Origin: an uncultured Bacteroidales bacterium | Lineage (GTDB): Bacteria; Bacteroidota; Bacteroidia; Bacteroidales; P3 | Reading direction: 5' to 3' | Assembly: GCA_910578275.1 (NCBI GenBank) | Contig: CAJTPR010000002.1 | Span: 62,001 to 126,000, forward strand | DNA: 64,000 nucleotides | Part shown: piece by piece, positions 33,301-41,390 of the stretch | How positions within the stretch are numbered: position 1 is the stretch's first letter | How the letters are laid out: every line of letters begins with the position of its first letter | Made by a program: the position numbers and the translations under genes | Notes under the pieces: model-generated | What the model was told of the DNA's origin: nothing | Database searches by the model: none | What the model saw: only the letters and a program-made list of their open reading frames with translations

Positions 33301-34345
33301 TGAAGAACCTATGGCCATGGGATATTGCAATACCGCCGGAATGCAAGGTATCGGTCTGGAAGGAAGCAAGACTCTGTATGCCGTTGCGGCCTGGTATGCT
33401 CCGGACGGCGACATGGACTTGTTCGACGACCTTTATCTGGTGGGCTTGGAATTTGCCGCAGGTGAGGTGGAAACATTGAACGCCATTGTCTATATTGACG
33501 ATAAAATGGTTTACAATCAACCCATTACGGAACGTCGTCAACCGAACCAATGGATGCAGTCTTATTTGAAGACGGCATTCCCCATGAAGCAGAAACAAGA
33601 GATAGCCGTCGGTTATATGATAGACCTGAAAAGTGTAGGTGACAACGCATTGGGTGTCGACGCGGGTCCTGCCAAGAGCCCGGGAAAATCCGATCTCGTT
33701 TCGCCCGACGGAACCACCTTTTATTCGCTTAAGGCTTCCGGCGTAGATGCGAATTTGTGCATCAACGCCTTGGTTGTCCGTCAACGCGACCTTGAGCAGG
33801 CTGCCAAGACCGATGATCCGCAGGCTTACGTGGAAAGCAAGGTCATGAGGATTTCTTCTTCGGCCGCCGCCCTCACTCCCGCACGTTCCATGGAGAATAC
33901 CGGAAAAAGCACGAGCGAATCCTATACGCTCAAAGGCTTCAACGTTTATCGTGACAACCAGAAGTTGAACGAGGAACCGCTTACCGTAATGAATTTCGTC
34001 GAACAAGGCGTGATAGCCGGTGAATACGAATATCAGGTAGGTGCCGTTTATGCCGACGGTGAAGAAATGTCGGCGAGCCTCTTCATCTCCACCCTCTTCG
34101 TTGCTAACCGTACCGACATGGAGGCTTGTCCGGTGGCGTTCTATCCCAACCCCGTAAAAGACGTGCTCAACATCAGAGGCGAGTATGCCAGCCTGCAATT
34201 GGTGGATGTGTCCGGTCGCGTGGTAATGGACAACGTGAGCAACACGCAAAGCCTGAATCTGGCCAAGTTGCAGGGCGGTGTTTATTTCATCAACCTCGTC
34301 GCCGTCAACGGAAACCAGTACACGGTAAAGATCGTCAAGAAATAA
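30377..34345 (+). CDS. Giant secreted surface protein with T9SS sorting domain
   Basis: This protein of 1322 aa begins with signal peptide 'MSFLKKLAIAGAALMMVMPA' followed by 'VKAQ'. Residues ~30-350 contain repeated 'SxDGRxxxG'-type strands suggestive of a beta-propeller-like fold. Fibronectin-III modules flank a second propeller-like segment (~540-780; 'YLYVSDYRNNAFHIFN', 'FYCVCDNNVVYEIRL'), and another FnIII and a jelly-roll follow. The C-terminus from 'CPVAFYPNPVKDVLNI' to 'QYTVKIVKK' is a canonical type-A T9SS domain. It begins 36 bp after the preceding FnIII gene, so the pair forms an operon. A perfect G/C-rich terminator follows. Surface display is strongly implied; the biological role is unknown. 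Confidence 0.85.
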   Translation: MSFLKKLAIAGAALMMVMPAVKAQSGGTFGEIHSTVVDSVVGKAGKVILLKEYMNFDYARLSRNGRFVFGATGDEASASSYIYEIATKKSMALENCVVSEVVDFENYVTTTSIVIDGKTITYDKQGLDCGTPTYASADLDVIAMGTYIDGLYVTVIFNKEGKIIDTMRHFETGMTAGYGSFLWDLSADGMIGTGKSSVRGAFSNNSPAFWDRSIDKTFSLADLIAGKDMGEMNSISQDGRLMAGSLNSATIWLEYDRDAHTYELHEIQPEPGYGMSVGSVINDNYRVIGFDQISSVDVYSRKPWIYFINQQDKSTGRKIFLDEYTLNLYGLSMPEEQPFFSIMSLHTSDTLLTGTTYEGGAWLPYVIILNKEQIHPMARSVSVRQLRNTQNVEIKWRAAMEGDYTVAKYNIYCDSVLVTTVEASAVVGQNFEYVHVGATPGVRYYQIQTEYTDGQVSDFTEKMSILVIGAGECLPVRDIQATPVYNRTVNLLWGLPTSDMSKGAAPSKIKRGENSIMKMAASNIQATPKYKLEDGLDRISLFNTNIESASAAARVGNYLYVSDYRNNAFHIFNTLSGEKEATVNIQGLSFVYDIEYHDNVFYCVCDNNVVYEIRLDENDPLSLSYSNSFLVPDGVDMNHIAYVEGENSGNDMLMVGGYNSIYFYNLNPSGPEDTVSGFAGRFDMGSMVVSGSAYHDGRVYFASQTGGGNDPIVEVFDFKTGKRLFASNLADIYPDLVSVSSYPSYPITMAGLTVGSLEDGTVVLECMTQPLVTFNYVATVEIESSPEIAGYNVVRDGKIINETLLKSRHFSEDLLEPGKYLYAIEYVATNGCRKLSDTITPSQRVEVEIYPIGSCDAPRNIRAFESNKMTTLSWEMPEKADALIGFNVYRDGQKLLDKSVEFKFIDEEPGKGKHVYRVEGFYDNSCVASDSIEIDITFEGKPMPPAAVQVNYEKESGEGENAKFTHTTSWELPFFEEPMAMGYCNTAGMQGIGLEGSKTLYAVAAWYAPDGDMDLFDDLYLVGLEFAAGEVETLNAIVYIDDKMVYNQPITERRQPNQWMQSYLKTAFPMKQKQEIAVGYMIDLKSVGDNALGVDAGPAKSPGKSDLVSPDGTTFYSLKASGVDANLCINALVVRQRDLEQAAKTDDPQAYVESKVMRISSSAAALTPARSMENTGKSTSESYTLKGFNVYRDNQKLNEEPLTVMNFVEQGVIAGEYEYQVGAVYADGEEMSASLFISTLFVANRTDMEACPVAFYPNPVKDVLNIRGEYASLQLVDVSGRVVMDNVSNTQSLNLAKLQGGVYFINLVAVNGNQYTVKIVKK

Positions 34346-34400
34346 GAATTCTCTGTTTTTTTGAATAAGGATGGTTTGCCATCTTTGTGTTTTGGTTGGA

Positions 34401-34429
34401 CCGGGCCGCATTTGCGGCCCGGTTTTTTT
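34401..34429 (+). terminator. Intrinsic terminator after the giant surface protein gene
   Basis: CCGGGCCGC and GCGGCCCGG form a perfect 9-bp G/C stem with an ATTT loop, followed by seven T. Confidence 0.95.
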
Positions 34430-34494
34430 GTATCCGGACCCTCGCCATTTGAAAATATGCGTTAAATTCGCAAGGGTTAAAAAACACGGTGATC

Positions 34495-36051
34495 ATGGAA
34501 GTCTTGTCCTCTGCCGACAAGCGGCGATTGCGACAAAAAGGCATTTCGGAAGAAACCCTCCGGAAGCAATTGGACGGTTTCAAGACGGGATTCCCTTTCG
34601 CCCGTCTGGTGGCGCCGGCCTTGACGGGCGACGGGGTACTGTCGTTTTCTGAATCGGAAACGGAAAGGTACCGTCGCCTGTATAAGGAAAAATCGGAAAA
34701 GGAAACCATTCTGAAATTCGTGCCGGCCTCGGGTGCGGCCACCCGGATGTTCAAGGACTTGTACGCGTTCCGTCAGGCATGCCGGGAAGAGAAGGATGCC
34801 GTGCCGTCGGCGGACGTACGGGAATTTTTCGGAAACCTGCCCCGTTTCGCGTTTTATGAAGCCTTGCGGGAGCAGGTCATGCGGACCCTCGGCAAGGATT
34901 TGCAGGAAGCCGTTTCGCAAAAGGACTACTCGTCCGTGTTGGATTGCCTTCTGGAACCCGCGGGGCTGGATTACGGACATCTGCCCAAGGCCTTGCTGTT
35001 GTTCCATCGGTATGAGACCGGTCCGGTTACCGCCATGGAAGAGCATTTGGCCGAGGCCGCCCTTTACGCCTCCTCCGGCGGCATTTGCCGCTTGCATTTC
35101 ACCCTTTCGCCCGAACACAGGCAGGCTTTCGACGAAAGGCTCGCCAAGGTGCTTCCCGCCTACGAAAAGAAACATGGCGTCCGATACCGGATAAGCGTTT
35201 CCGAACAAAAACCGGGTACGGATACGGTGGCGGTCACGCCCGACAACGAGATCTTCAGGGACAGGGAGGGCGAGATGGTGTTTCGCCCGGGCGGACACGG
35301 AGCCTTGATCGAAAACCTCGCCGAGCAGGAAGCGGACATCGTTTTCATCAAGAACATCGATAACGTGACCACCGAAGCCTTGCGTGGCCCCACGCGGACC
35401 TATAAGGAACTTCTGGCAGGCGTGCTGTTGGAACGTCGCGATGCCGTTTTCGCCTATTTGGAAAAGATCGAGGATTGTCTTCACAAACAGGAAGGACCTT
35501 CCGAGGTGTTCTTGCAGGAACTGGAAGACTTCGCCGAGAGCGGGCTTTGCTTGCGTCTTGCCGAAGGTTTCGGCGCGATGGACCCCGCCGCCCGCCTGGC
35601 CGTCTTGCAGAAGGCGTTCCATCGTCCCATGCGTGTTTGCGGCGTGGTAAGGAATACGGGCGAACCGGGCGGCGGGCCTTTCTGGGTGCTTTCCCAAGGC
35701 GACGACGCGCCGTCGTTGCAGATCGTGGAGTCTTCGCAGGTGGATATGCGGGATGCGGGGCAAAAGAGGATATTTGAAACTTCGCGCTTTTTCAACCCCG
35801 TAGACCTGGTCTGCTCCCTTTACGACCACAAGCACGATAAATTCGACCTGTCCGGGTTCATCGACCCGCAAACGGCCTTTATTTCGCGCAAGTCGGTCCA
35901 GGGCACCGACATCAAGGCGATGGAGCTGCCGGGACTGTGGAACGGGGCGATGGCGCGTTGGATCACGTTGTTCGTGGAAGTCCCCCAGCGCGTGTTCACG
36001 CCCGTGAAGACGGTCAACGACCTGTTGCGCCCGCAACACGGGGACGTTTAG
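34495..36051 (+). CDS. DUF4301 family protein
   Basis: The 518-aa soluble protein has no signal peptide. It has the features of the Bacteroidota family DUF4301: 'LKFVPASGAATRMFKDLY' near residue 75, 'KALLLFHRYETGPVTAMEEH' around 165, 'FRPGGHGALIENLAEQEAD' around 265 and 'IKNIDNVTTEALRGPT'. The Gly-rich 'PASGAATR' and 'RPGGHGALIENL' motifs recall sugar-nucleotide pyrophosphorylase-like folds, so a nucleotidyltransferase activity is plausible but unproven. The start may instead be GTG 34489, two codons earlier. A TAAATTCG box at 34463-34470 (one mismatch) could be its -7 element. It stands alone, 67 bp before an M20 dipeptidase. Confidence 0.85.
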   Translation: MEVLSSADKRRLRQKGISEETLRKQLDGFKTGFPFARLVAPALTGDGVLSFSESETERYRRLYKEKSEKETILKFVPASGAATRMFKDLYAFRQACREEKDAVPSADVREFFGNLPRFAFYEALREQVMRTLGKDLQEAVSQKDYSSVLDCLLEPAGLDYGHLPKALLLFHRYETGPVTAMEEHLAEAALYASSGGICRLHFTLSPEHRQAFDERLAKVLPAYEKKHGVRYRISVSEQKPGTDTVAVTPDNEIFRDREGEMVFRPGGHGALIENLAEQEADIVFIKNIDNVTTEALRGPTRTYKELLAGVLLERRDAVFAYLEKIEDCLHKQEGPSEVFLQELEDFAESGLCLRLAEGFGAMDPAARLAVLQKAFHRPMRVCGVVRNTGEPGGGPFWVLSQGDDAPSLQIVESSQVDMRDAGQKRIFETSRFFNPVDLVCSLYDHKHDKFDLSGFIDPQTAFISRKSVQGTDIKAMELPGLWNGAMARWITLFVEVPQRVFTPVKTVNDLLRPQHGDV

Positions 36052-36118
36052 GAAAGCGATCGCCTCGTGCCTTTCACGATGCGGGAATACGATAACAGGG
36101 AATTAAATTTTTTTGAAC

Positions 36119-37480
36119 ATGAAAGACATAAAGAACTACATCCAGGAAAACAAGGAACGTTTCCTTGAAGAACTTTCCGGCCTTTTGCGCATACCGTCCA
36201 TAAGCAGCGAGGCGGCGCACAAGCCCGACATGCAAAAGGCCGCCGAATACTGGAAAGGACAGTTGCTCCAAGCCGGTGCCGACAAGGCGGAAGTCATGCC
36301 GACTTCGGGCAATCCCGTGGTCTATGGCGAAAAGATCGTCGATCCCGGCGCGAAGACCGTATTGGTTTACGGTCATTACGATGTCATGCCCGTCGATCCG
36401 GTGGAACTGTGGAAGACCCGGCCGTTCGAACCGCAAATCATCGGCGACAGGCTCTATTGCCGTGGCGCCAACGACGACAAAGGCCAGTCGTTCATGCACG
36501 CCAAGGCGTTCGAATACATGGTAAGGGAAAACTGCCTGCCATGCAACGTGAAGTTCATGCTGGAAGGCGAGGAGGAGATCGGTTCGCCTTCGTTGGAAGC
36601 CTGGTGCGCGGCCAACAAGGAAATGCTCAAGGCCGACGTGATCCTGGTTTCCGATACTTCGATGATCGCTCCCGACGTGCCCAGCATCACGGTGGGCTTG
36701 CGAGGTTTGAGTTACGTGCAGGTGAGCGTGACAGGTCCCGACAAGGATCTCCATTCGGGTATTTTCGGCGGTGCCGTGGCCAATCCCGCCAACGTCCTGG
36801 CCGGGTTGATAGCCGGCCTGATAGACGAGGACGGCCATATCACCGTGCCGGGTTTCTACGACGACGTAGTGGAAATTTCGGCCGAAGAACGTGCCGCCAT
36901 GGCGAAGGCTCCTTTCGACGAGACGGAATACAAGAAATCCTTGAAAATAGCACAGACGCAAGGCGAAAAAGGATTTTCCACGATAGAACGCACCGGAATC
37001 CGTCCGTCCTTGGACGTGAACGGAATGTGGAGCGGCTATATCGGGGAAGGCGCCAAGACCGTGTTGCCGTCTACCGCCCATGCCAAGATCAGCATGCGCC
37101 TCGTTCCCGACCAGGATTGGGAAAAGATAGGCCGTCAGGTGGCCGACTGCTTGCAGGCACGTGCTCCCGAGAGCGTCAAGGTGGACGTGGAAATCCTGCA
37201 CGGGGGGCAAGCCTATGGCGCCGACTTGCAATCGGCCGCCTACAAGGCCGCCGAGCAAGCCTATATGGACGTTTACGGCAAGCTTCCCGTTCCTACCCGA
37301 AGCGGTGGCAGCATTCCCATCATCGCGGCTTTTGAACGTGTGTTGGGCATCAAGTCCTTGCTCATGGGTTTCGGCCTGGAAGCCGATGCCATCCACTCGC
37401 CCAACGAAAGTTACTTGCTGGAGAACTTTTATCGCGGCATAGAGACCATCGCGGCTTTCTACAAGCACTTCGGCAAATAA
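36119..37480 (+). CDS. M20 family dipeptidase (ArgE/DapE-related)
   Basis: The 453-aa cytoplasmic metallopeptidase has dinuclear-zinc motifs: 'VLVYGHYDVMPVDP' (His, then Asp), 'RGANDDKGQSFMH' (bridging Asp), 'LEGEEEIGSPSLEAW' (Glu-Glu), 'VSDTSM' (Asp) and a C-terminal 'AIHSPNE' (His). The dimerisation lid lies at ~190-330. It is longer than DapE and matches the 'dipeptidase' subgroup of M20 that cleaves peptides of 2-3 residues. I choose ATG 36119; an upstream TTG in frame is unlikely. Together with pepD and the POT transporter it points to growth on peptides. Confidence 0.92.
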   Translation: MKDIKNYIQENKERFLEELSGLLRIPSISSEAAHKPDMQKAAEYWKGQLLQAGADKAEVMPTSGNPVVYGEKIVDPGAKTVLVYGHYDVMPVDPVELWKTRPFEPQIIGDRLYCRGANDDKGQSFMHAKAFEYMVRENCLPCNVKFMLEGEEEIGSPSLEAWCAANKEMLKADVILVSDTSMIAPDVPSITVGLRGLSYVQVSVTGPDKDLHSGIFGGAVANPANVLAGLIAGLIDEDGHITVPGFYDDVVEISAEERAAMAKAPFDETEYKKSLKIAQTQGEKGFSTIERTGIRPSLDVNGMWSGYIGEGAKTVLPSTAHAKISMRLVPDQDWEKIGRQVADCLQARAPESVKVDVEILHGGQAYGADLQSAAYKAAEQAYMDVYGKLPVPTRSGGSIPIIAAFERVLGIKSLLMGFGLEADAIHSPNESYLLENFYRGIETIAAFYKHFGK

Positions 37481-37493
37481 GGAGCGTCAACGT

Positions 37494-37542
37494 ATGACGG
37501 CTCCGTGGCCGCTTCCCGCCAGAATCCGCCATGAGCCGTCAT
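37494..37542. terminator. Inverted repeat between convergent genes, possible terminator
   Basis: ATGACGGCTC (37494-37503) and GAGCCGTCAT (37533-37542) are perfectly complementary over 10 bp with a 29-nt loop. They are located between the convergent M20 dipeptidase and der genes. No T tract follows on either strand, so a termination role is uncertain. Confidence 0.4.
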
Positions 37543-37574
37543 GACTTGGCATCTCAAAGAAGACAGTTGGAATC

Positions 37575-38879
37575 TTATTTTTCCCGGAAAAAGACCTTCA
37601 CGGGCACGCCGGTGAAATCCCAGAGTTTGCGCAGCTGATTTTCCACAAATCTTTTATAGGGATCTTTCACATATTGGGGCAGGTTGCAGAAAAAGGCGAA
37701 TGCCGGATAGGCCCCGGGCAATTGCGTGGCGTACTTTATCTTTACCATCTTGCCCTTGTGGACGGGCGGCGGCGTTTGCTTGAGGATAGGCAGGATCGTG
37801 TCGTTCAGTTCGGACGTGGAAATGCGCCGTGAACGGTTCTCGTATACGGTCCTGGCCCATTCGAGCACCCGGTAGATACGTTGCTTGTTGATGACCGAGG
37901 TGAATACTACCGGCACGTTGTTGTCGGGTGCCAGGCGTTCGCGTATCACGGCCTCGTAGTTCTTGAGCGTGTTGTTGTCCTTCTCCACCAAGTCCCACTT
38001 GTTCACCACTACCACCACGCCCTTGTTGTTGCGACGGCAGAGGGCGAACAGGTTCAGGTCTTGCGATTCCAGACCGCTTTCCGCGTCCAGCATCAAGATG
38101 CAGATGTCGCTGTTTTCGATGGCGCGGATAGACCGCATGACGGAATAGAACTCGATGTTTTCGGTCACTTTCTGTTTGCGGCGGATACCTGCGGTATCTA
38201 CGAGATAGAAGTCGAAATCGAAAAGGTTGTAGCGGGTAAGCACGGTATCGCGCGTGGTACCTGCGATGGGCGTGACGATGTTGCGTTCCTGCCCGATGAA
38301 GGCGTTGATGATGGACGATTTGCCCACGTTGGGGCGACCTACGACGGTGATACGCGGCAGGTCGTCGTTCCTTGTGTCTTCTCCTGTGCCCATGTCGCGG
38401 ACCACTTCGTCCAGAAGTTCGCCGGTACCGCTGCCGTTGGTAGCCGAAAGCGCGAAAAGACGATCGAAGCCCAAGGCGTAGAATTCGGCGGAGAAGGAGA
38501 GCTTGTCGGGCGTGTCGATCTTGTTCACCACTAGGTGAACGGGCTTGTCGGTGCGTCGCAGGAGTCGGGCCACGTCTTCGTCCGAGGGCGTGATGCCGTC
38601 CTTGCCGTCCACCAGGAAAAGAATGATGTCGGCCTCGTCGATGGCCAGTTCCACCTGTTTGCGTATTTCGCGATTGAACGAGTCTTCGTTGTCCAACAAG
38701 TAGCCGCCGGTGTCGATGACCGAGAATTCCTTGCCGTTCCAGTCTCCGGTGCCGTAGTTGCGGTCGCGCGTGACGCCGCTGGTTTCGTCCACGATGGCAT
38801 GGCGGCTTTGGATAAGACGGTTGAACAATGTGGATTTGCCTACGTTCGGCCGGCCCACGATGGCTACGATATTGCGCAT
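37575..38879 (-). CDS. der: Ribosome-assembly GTPase Der (EngA)
   Basis: This 434-aa protein is essential for 50S maturation. Two tandem GTPase domains are evident: the first begins at once with 'IVAIVGRPNVGKSTLFNRL' and has 'DTGG' and 'NKID' motifs; the second starts near residue 175 with 'ITVVGRPNVGKSSIINAFIG' and has 'VDTAGIRRKQKV' and 'NKWDLVEKD'. A C-terminal KH-like domain (~350-434) binds rRNA. I set the start at ATG 38879; the open frame upstream to 39131 runs through the initiator tRNA and is not coding. It lies downstream of tRNA-fMet on the same strand, separated by a terminator-like hairpin. Confidence 0.97.
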   Translation of the reverse strand: MRNIVAIVGRPNVGKSTLFNRLIQSRHAIVDETSGVTRDRNYGTGDWNGKEFSVIDTGGYLLDNEDSFNREIRKQVELAIDEADIILFLVDGKDGITPSDEDVARLLRRTDKPVHLVVNKIDTPDKLSFSAEFYALGFDRLFALSATNGSGTGELLDEVVRDMGTGEDTRNDDLPRITVVGRPNVGKSSIINAFIGQERNIVTPIAGTTRDTVLTRYNLFDFDFYLVDTAGIRRKQKVTENIEFYSVMRSIRAIENSDICILMLDAESGLESQDLNLFALCRRNNKGVVVVVNKWDLVEKDNNTLKNYEAVIRERLAPDNNVPVVFTSVINKQRIYRVLEWARTVYENRSRRISTSELNDTILPILKQTPPPVHKGKMVKIKYATQLPGAYPAFAFFCNLPQYVKDPYKRFVENQLRKLWDFTGVPVKVFFREK

Positions 38880-38893
38880 GGGTGGTGATTTTA

Positions 38894-38930
38894 CAAAAAA
38901 AGGCTCGCCCAAACATCTTGTGCAAGCCTT
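38894..38930 (-). terminator. Terminator-like hairpin between tRNA-fMet and der
   Basis: On the minus strand AGGCTTGC pairs with GCGAGCCT (one wobble pair) and is followed by seven T. It begins 9 nt after the tRNA 3' end. Confidence 0.75.
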
Positions 38931-38938
38931 TTGCTTAG

Positions 38939-39010
38939 TAGCGGGGGCAGGATTCGAACCTACGACCTCCGGGTTATGAGCCCGACGAGCTGCCTCTGCT
39001 CTACCCCGCA
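38939..39010 (-). tRNA. Initiator tRNA-fMet, anticodon CAU
   Basis: The cloverleaf on the minus strand has anticodon loop CTCATAA. Two initiator hallmarks are visible: three consecutive G-C pairs in the anticodon stem (TCGGG/CCCGG) and a non-Watson-Crick 1:72 pair, here T1 opposite T72, with discriminator A. CCA is not encoded. It has an exact-consensus promoter upstream. Confidence 0.95.
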
Positions 39011-39019
39011 ATGTGGGTG

Positions 39020-39050
39020 CAAAGGTAGTAAAAGTTTCCCGAAAGACAAA
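39020..39050 (-). promoter_or_regulatory. Promoter of tRNA-fMet
   Basis: On the minus strand TTTG (39050-39047), 19 bp, and TACCTTTG (39027-39020) match both Bacteroidota promoter boxes exactly. The -7 box is 9 nt from the mature tRNA 5' end, so transcription starts practically at the tRNA. Confidence 0.88.
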
Positions 39051-39092
39051 ATGTCCCGGTTCCGGCGTAACCCGATTGCAAGCGGAAAGCAG

Positions 39093-39100
39093 TAAATTTG
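39093..39100 (+). promoter_or_regulatory. -7 element (TAAATTTG) for the copper ATPase gene
   Basis: An exact TAnnTTTG match lies 18 nt before the chosen ATG at 39119. There is no TTTG at the expected -33 position, which may mean activator dependence. No obvious palindromic copper-regulator operator is seen. Confidence 0.5.
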
Positions 39101-39118
39101 CTTCGGATTCAAAACAAC

Positions 39119-41353
39119 ATGCCGATGTCACAAGTCGCCTATCCTCTTCTGAAACTGCATTGCGCCGGATGCGCGCACAGGGCGGAAACCATCGCCGCCG
39201 CCCAACCGGGCGTGAAAAAGGCCGCCGCCAATTTCGCCGCGGGCTTGCTGAACATAGAATATGACGCAGGCTTCGATCCCGGACAACTACGCAAGGCCAT
39301 ACAGGATGCAGGCTACGACCTCATCATCGACAGCCGCGACCCGTTTACCGAACAGGAAAAACAAAACAGGATCCTGTATGTCAAGTTGAAACGGCAGGTA
39401 ATCGCTGTCTGGATACTGGCCGTTCCGCTCATGGTGCTGGGCATGGCCCACGGCTGGCATTTTCCGGGCAAGGACGTGTCGATGATGTGGCTGGCTTTCT
39501 TCATTCTCTACATCGGTGGTCGCGGATTGGTGCGGAACGCCTGGAATCTGGCGCGCCAATGGAGCGCGAACATGGACACCTTGGTGGCGGTCAGCACGTT
39601 GGTTTCTTTCGGTTTCAGCGTGTTTACGCTATGTTTTCCGCAATATTGGCAACGGCATGGCCTTCAAGCGCACGTTTATTTCGAGGCTTCGGGCATGATC
39701 ATAGCCTTCGTGTTGCTGGGAAAACTGATGGAAGGTCGAGCCAATAACGGCACGTCCAAGGCCTTGAAAGACCTGATGCGCTTGCAGCCCGACACGGCCT
39801 TTCTGATAGACGGCGCGGGCGAAAGGGAAGTGCCCGTGGACCAGCTCCGGCAAGGGCAGCGGGTAAGCGTGCATCCGGGCGCGCAGGTTCCCGTGGACGG
39901 CGTGGTGCGGGGAGGTTCCTCGTATGTGAATGAAAGCATGATAACGGGTGAACCCGTGGCGGTCTTGAAACAAAAGGGGAGCAAGGTGGTGGCGGGAACC
40001 ATCAACCAGAAAGGCAACCTGGAGGTGGAAATCTCGGGTGTGGGACAAGGTACCGTCCTGGCAGGCATCGTGCGCATGGTACGGCAGGCGCAAGGCAGCA
40101 AGGCTCCCGTGCAACGCCTCGCCGACAAGGTGGCGGCGGTGTTCGTGCCGGTAATCCTTTGCCTGTCGGTGCTCACGTTCGTGCTTTGGCTGGTCTTCGG
40201 CGGCGTGTCTTTCTTTGAACAGGCCTTGCTTTGCGCCTTGTCGGTCTTGGTCATAGCCTGTCCGTGCGCCTTGGGTCTGGCCACGCCTACGGCGCTGATG
40301 GTAGGAATGGGACGCGCGGCGCAGAACCATATCCTGATCAAGGACGCGGCGGCCTTGGAAAACCTTGCCCATGTCGATGCGGTCGCCGTGGACAAGACAG
40401 GCACGCTGACGATGGGAACGCCTGTGGTAAGTGAATACTGGATGGCGGAAGACATGTCGGAAAAGGAGTGGGCGTCTTTGTTGAGGACGGCGGAACAAAA
40501 AAGCGAGCATCCGTTGGCTTCCGCCGTCGTGAAATGGGTGGACGGGAAGACAGGAGGCATCGGGCTTTCGGGCGAAGAGCTGACGGGGTACGAGACGGTG
40601 ACCGGAAAAGGCCTGGTCTTTGCCTGTAAGGGGAAAACCTTTTGGATAGGCGGTTTGTCTTTCTTGCAGGAAAAAGCGTCGCGGGCGGCAGGGGTCTTGC
40701 GTCCCGTCATCGGGAAATGGCAGGAAAAGGCGTACAGTCTGGTCTTTTTCGGCCAGGATGAAACCGTCTTCCTCGCCTTGGGCATCTCCGACCGGTTGAA
40801 ACCTTGCGCCGTCGAGGTGGTCAGAGGCCTGCACGCCCAAGGTGTGGACGTTCATCTGTTGACCGGCGATCATGAAAAGGCCGCTTCGGCATTGGCTTCC
40901 GAATTGGGCATCAAGCGTTACAAGGCGGGCATGTTGCCGCAAGACAAGCAGGATTACATCAAGCGTTTGCAGGAAAGCGGGCATAAGACGGCCATGGTGG
41001 GCGACGGGGTCAACGACAGCCAGGCTTTGGCGGAAGCCGACGTGAGCATCGCCCTCAAACGCGGTACCGACATTGCCGTCAACGTGGCTTCGGTGGTGTT
41101 GGTGGGCAATGAACAAAACGACATTTCCGTCTTGCCGCAAGCCGTTTCCTTGTCGAGAAAAACCTACAAGGTCATCAGGCAGAACCTGTTTTGGGCGTTC
41201 ATCTACAACGTGATAGGCATCGTGTTGGCCAGCGGTCTGCTTTTCCCGTTTTTCGGATGGACCCTTGATCCCATGATCGCCAGCGCGGCCATGGCGTTCA
41301 GTTCGGTGTCGGTAGTGAGCAACAGCTTGCGCCTCAAGTTCGTCAAGATCTAA
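39119..41353 (+). CDS. copA: Copper-translocating P1B-type ATPase
   Basis: This 744-aa inner-membrane pump exports Cu+. One N-terminal heavy-metal-associated domain carries the metal site 'LHCAGCAHRAE' (CxxC). Eight transmembrane helices follow in the P1B arrangement, with the transport motif 'IACPCALGLATPT' in helix 6. The actuator has 'MITGEPVAV', the phosphorylation loop 'VAVDKTGTLTMG', the nucleotide domain 'SEHPLASAVV' (the HP pair), and the hinge 'MVGDGVNDSQALAEADV'. The length is typical for a CopA with a single metal-binding domain. Start at ATG 39119; ATG 39125 is also possible. The gene is divergent from tRNA-fMet. No copper chaperone or CueR/CopY-type regulator is adjacent. Confidence 0.93.
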   Translation: MPMSQVAYPLLKLHCAGCAHRAETIAAAQPGVKKAAANFAAGLLNIEYDAGFDPGQLRKAIQDAGYDLIIDSRDPFTEQEKQNRILYVKLKRQVIAVWILAVPLMVLGMAHGWHFPGKDVSMMWLAFFILYIGGRGLVRNAWNLARQWSANMDTLVAVSTLVSFGFSVFTLCFPQYWQRHGLQAHVYFEASGMIIAFVLLGKLMEGRANNGTSKALKDLMRLQPDTAFLIDGAGEREVPVDQLRQGQRVSVHPGAQVPVDGVVRGGSSYVNESMITGEPVAVLKQKGSKVVAGTINQKGNLEVEISGVGQGTVLAGIVRMVRQAQGSKAPVQRLADKVAAVFVPVILCLSVLTFVLWLVFGGVSFFEQALLCALSVLVIACPCALGLATPTALMVGMGRAAQNHILIKDAAALENLAHVDAVAVDKTGTLTMGTPVVSEYWMAEDMSEKEWASLLRTAEQKSEHPLASAVVKWVDGKTGGIGLSGEELTGYETVTGKGLVFACKGKTFWIGGLSFLQEKASRAAGVLRPVIGKWQEKAYSLVFFGQDETVFLALGISDRLKPCAVEVVRGLHAQGVDVHLLTGDHEKAASALASELGIKRYKAGMLPQDKQDYIKRLQESGHKTAMVGDGVNDSQALAEADVSIALKRGTDIAVNVASVVLVGNEQNDISVLPQAVSLSRKTYKVIRQNLFWAFIYNVIGIVLASGLLFPFFGWTLDPMIASAAMAFSSVSVVSNSLRLKFVKI

Positions 41354-41390
41354 GAGGGCGGCCTCTGCTTCGTCGAGGAATCCTCGGCGA

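Noticed and set aside
38880..39131. N-terminal extension of Der by about 84 residues
   Set aside because: The extension would translate through the initiator tRNA and its promoter; the family start 'MRNIVAIVGRPN' is at 38879.
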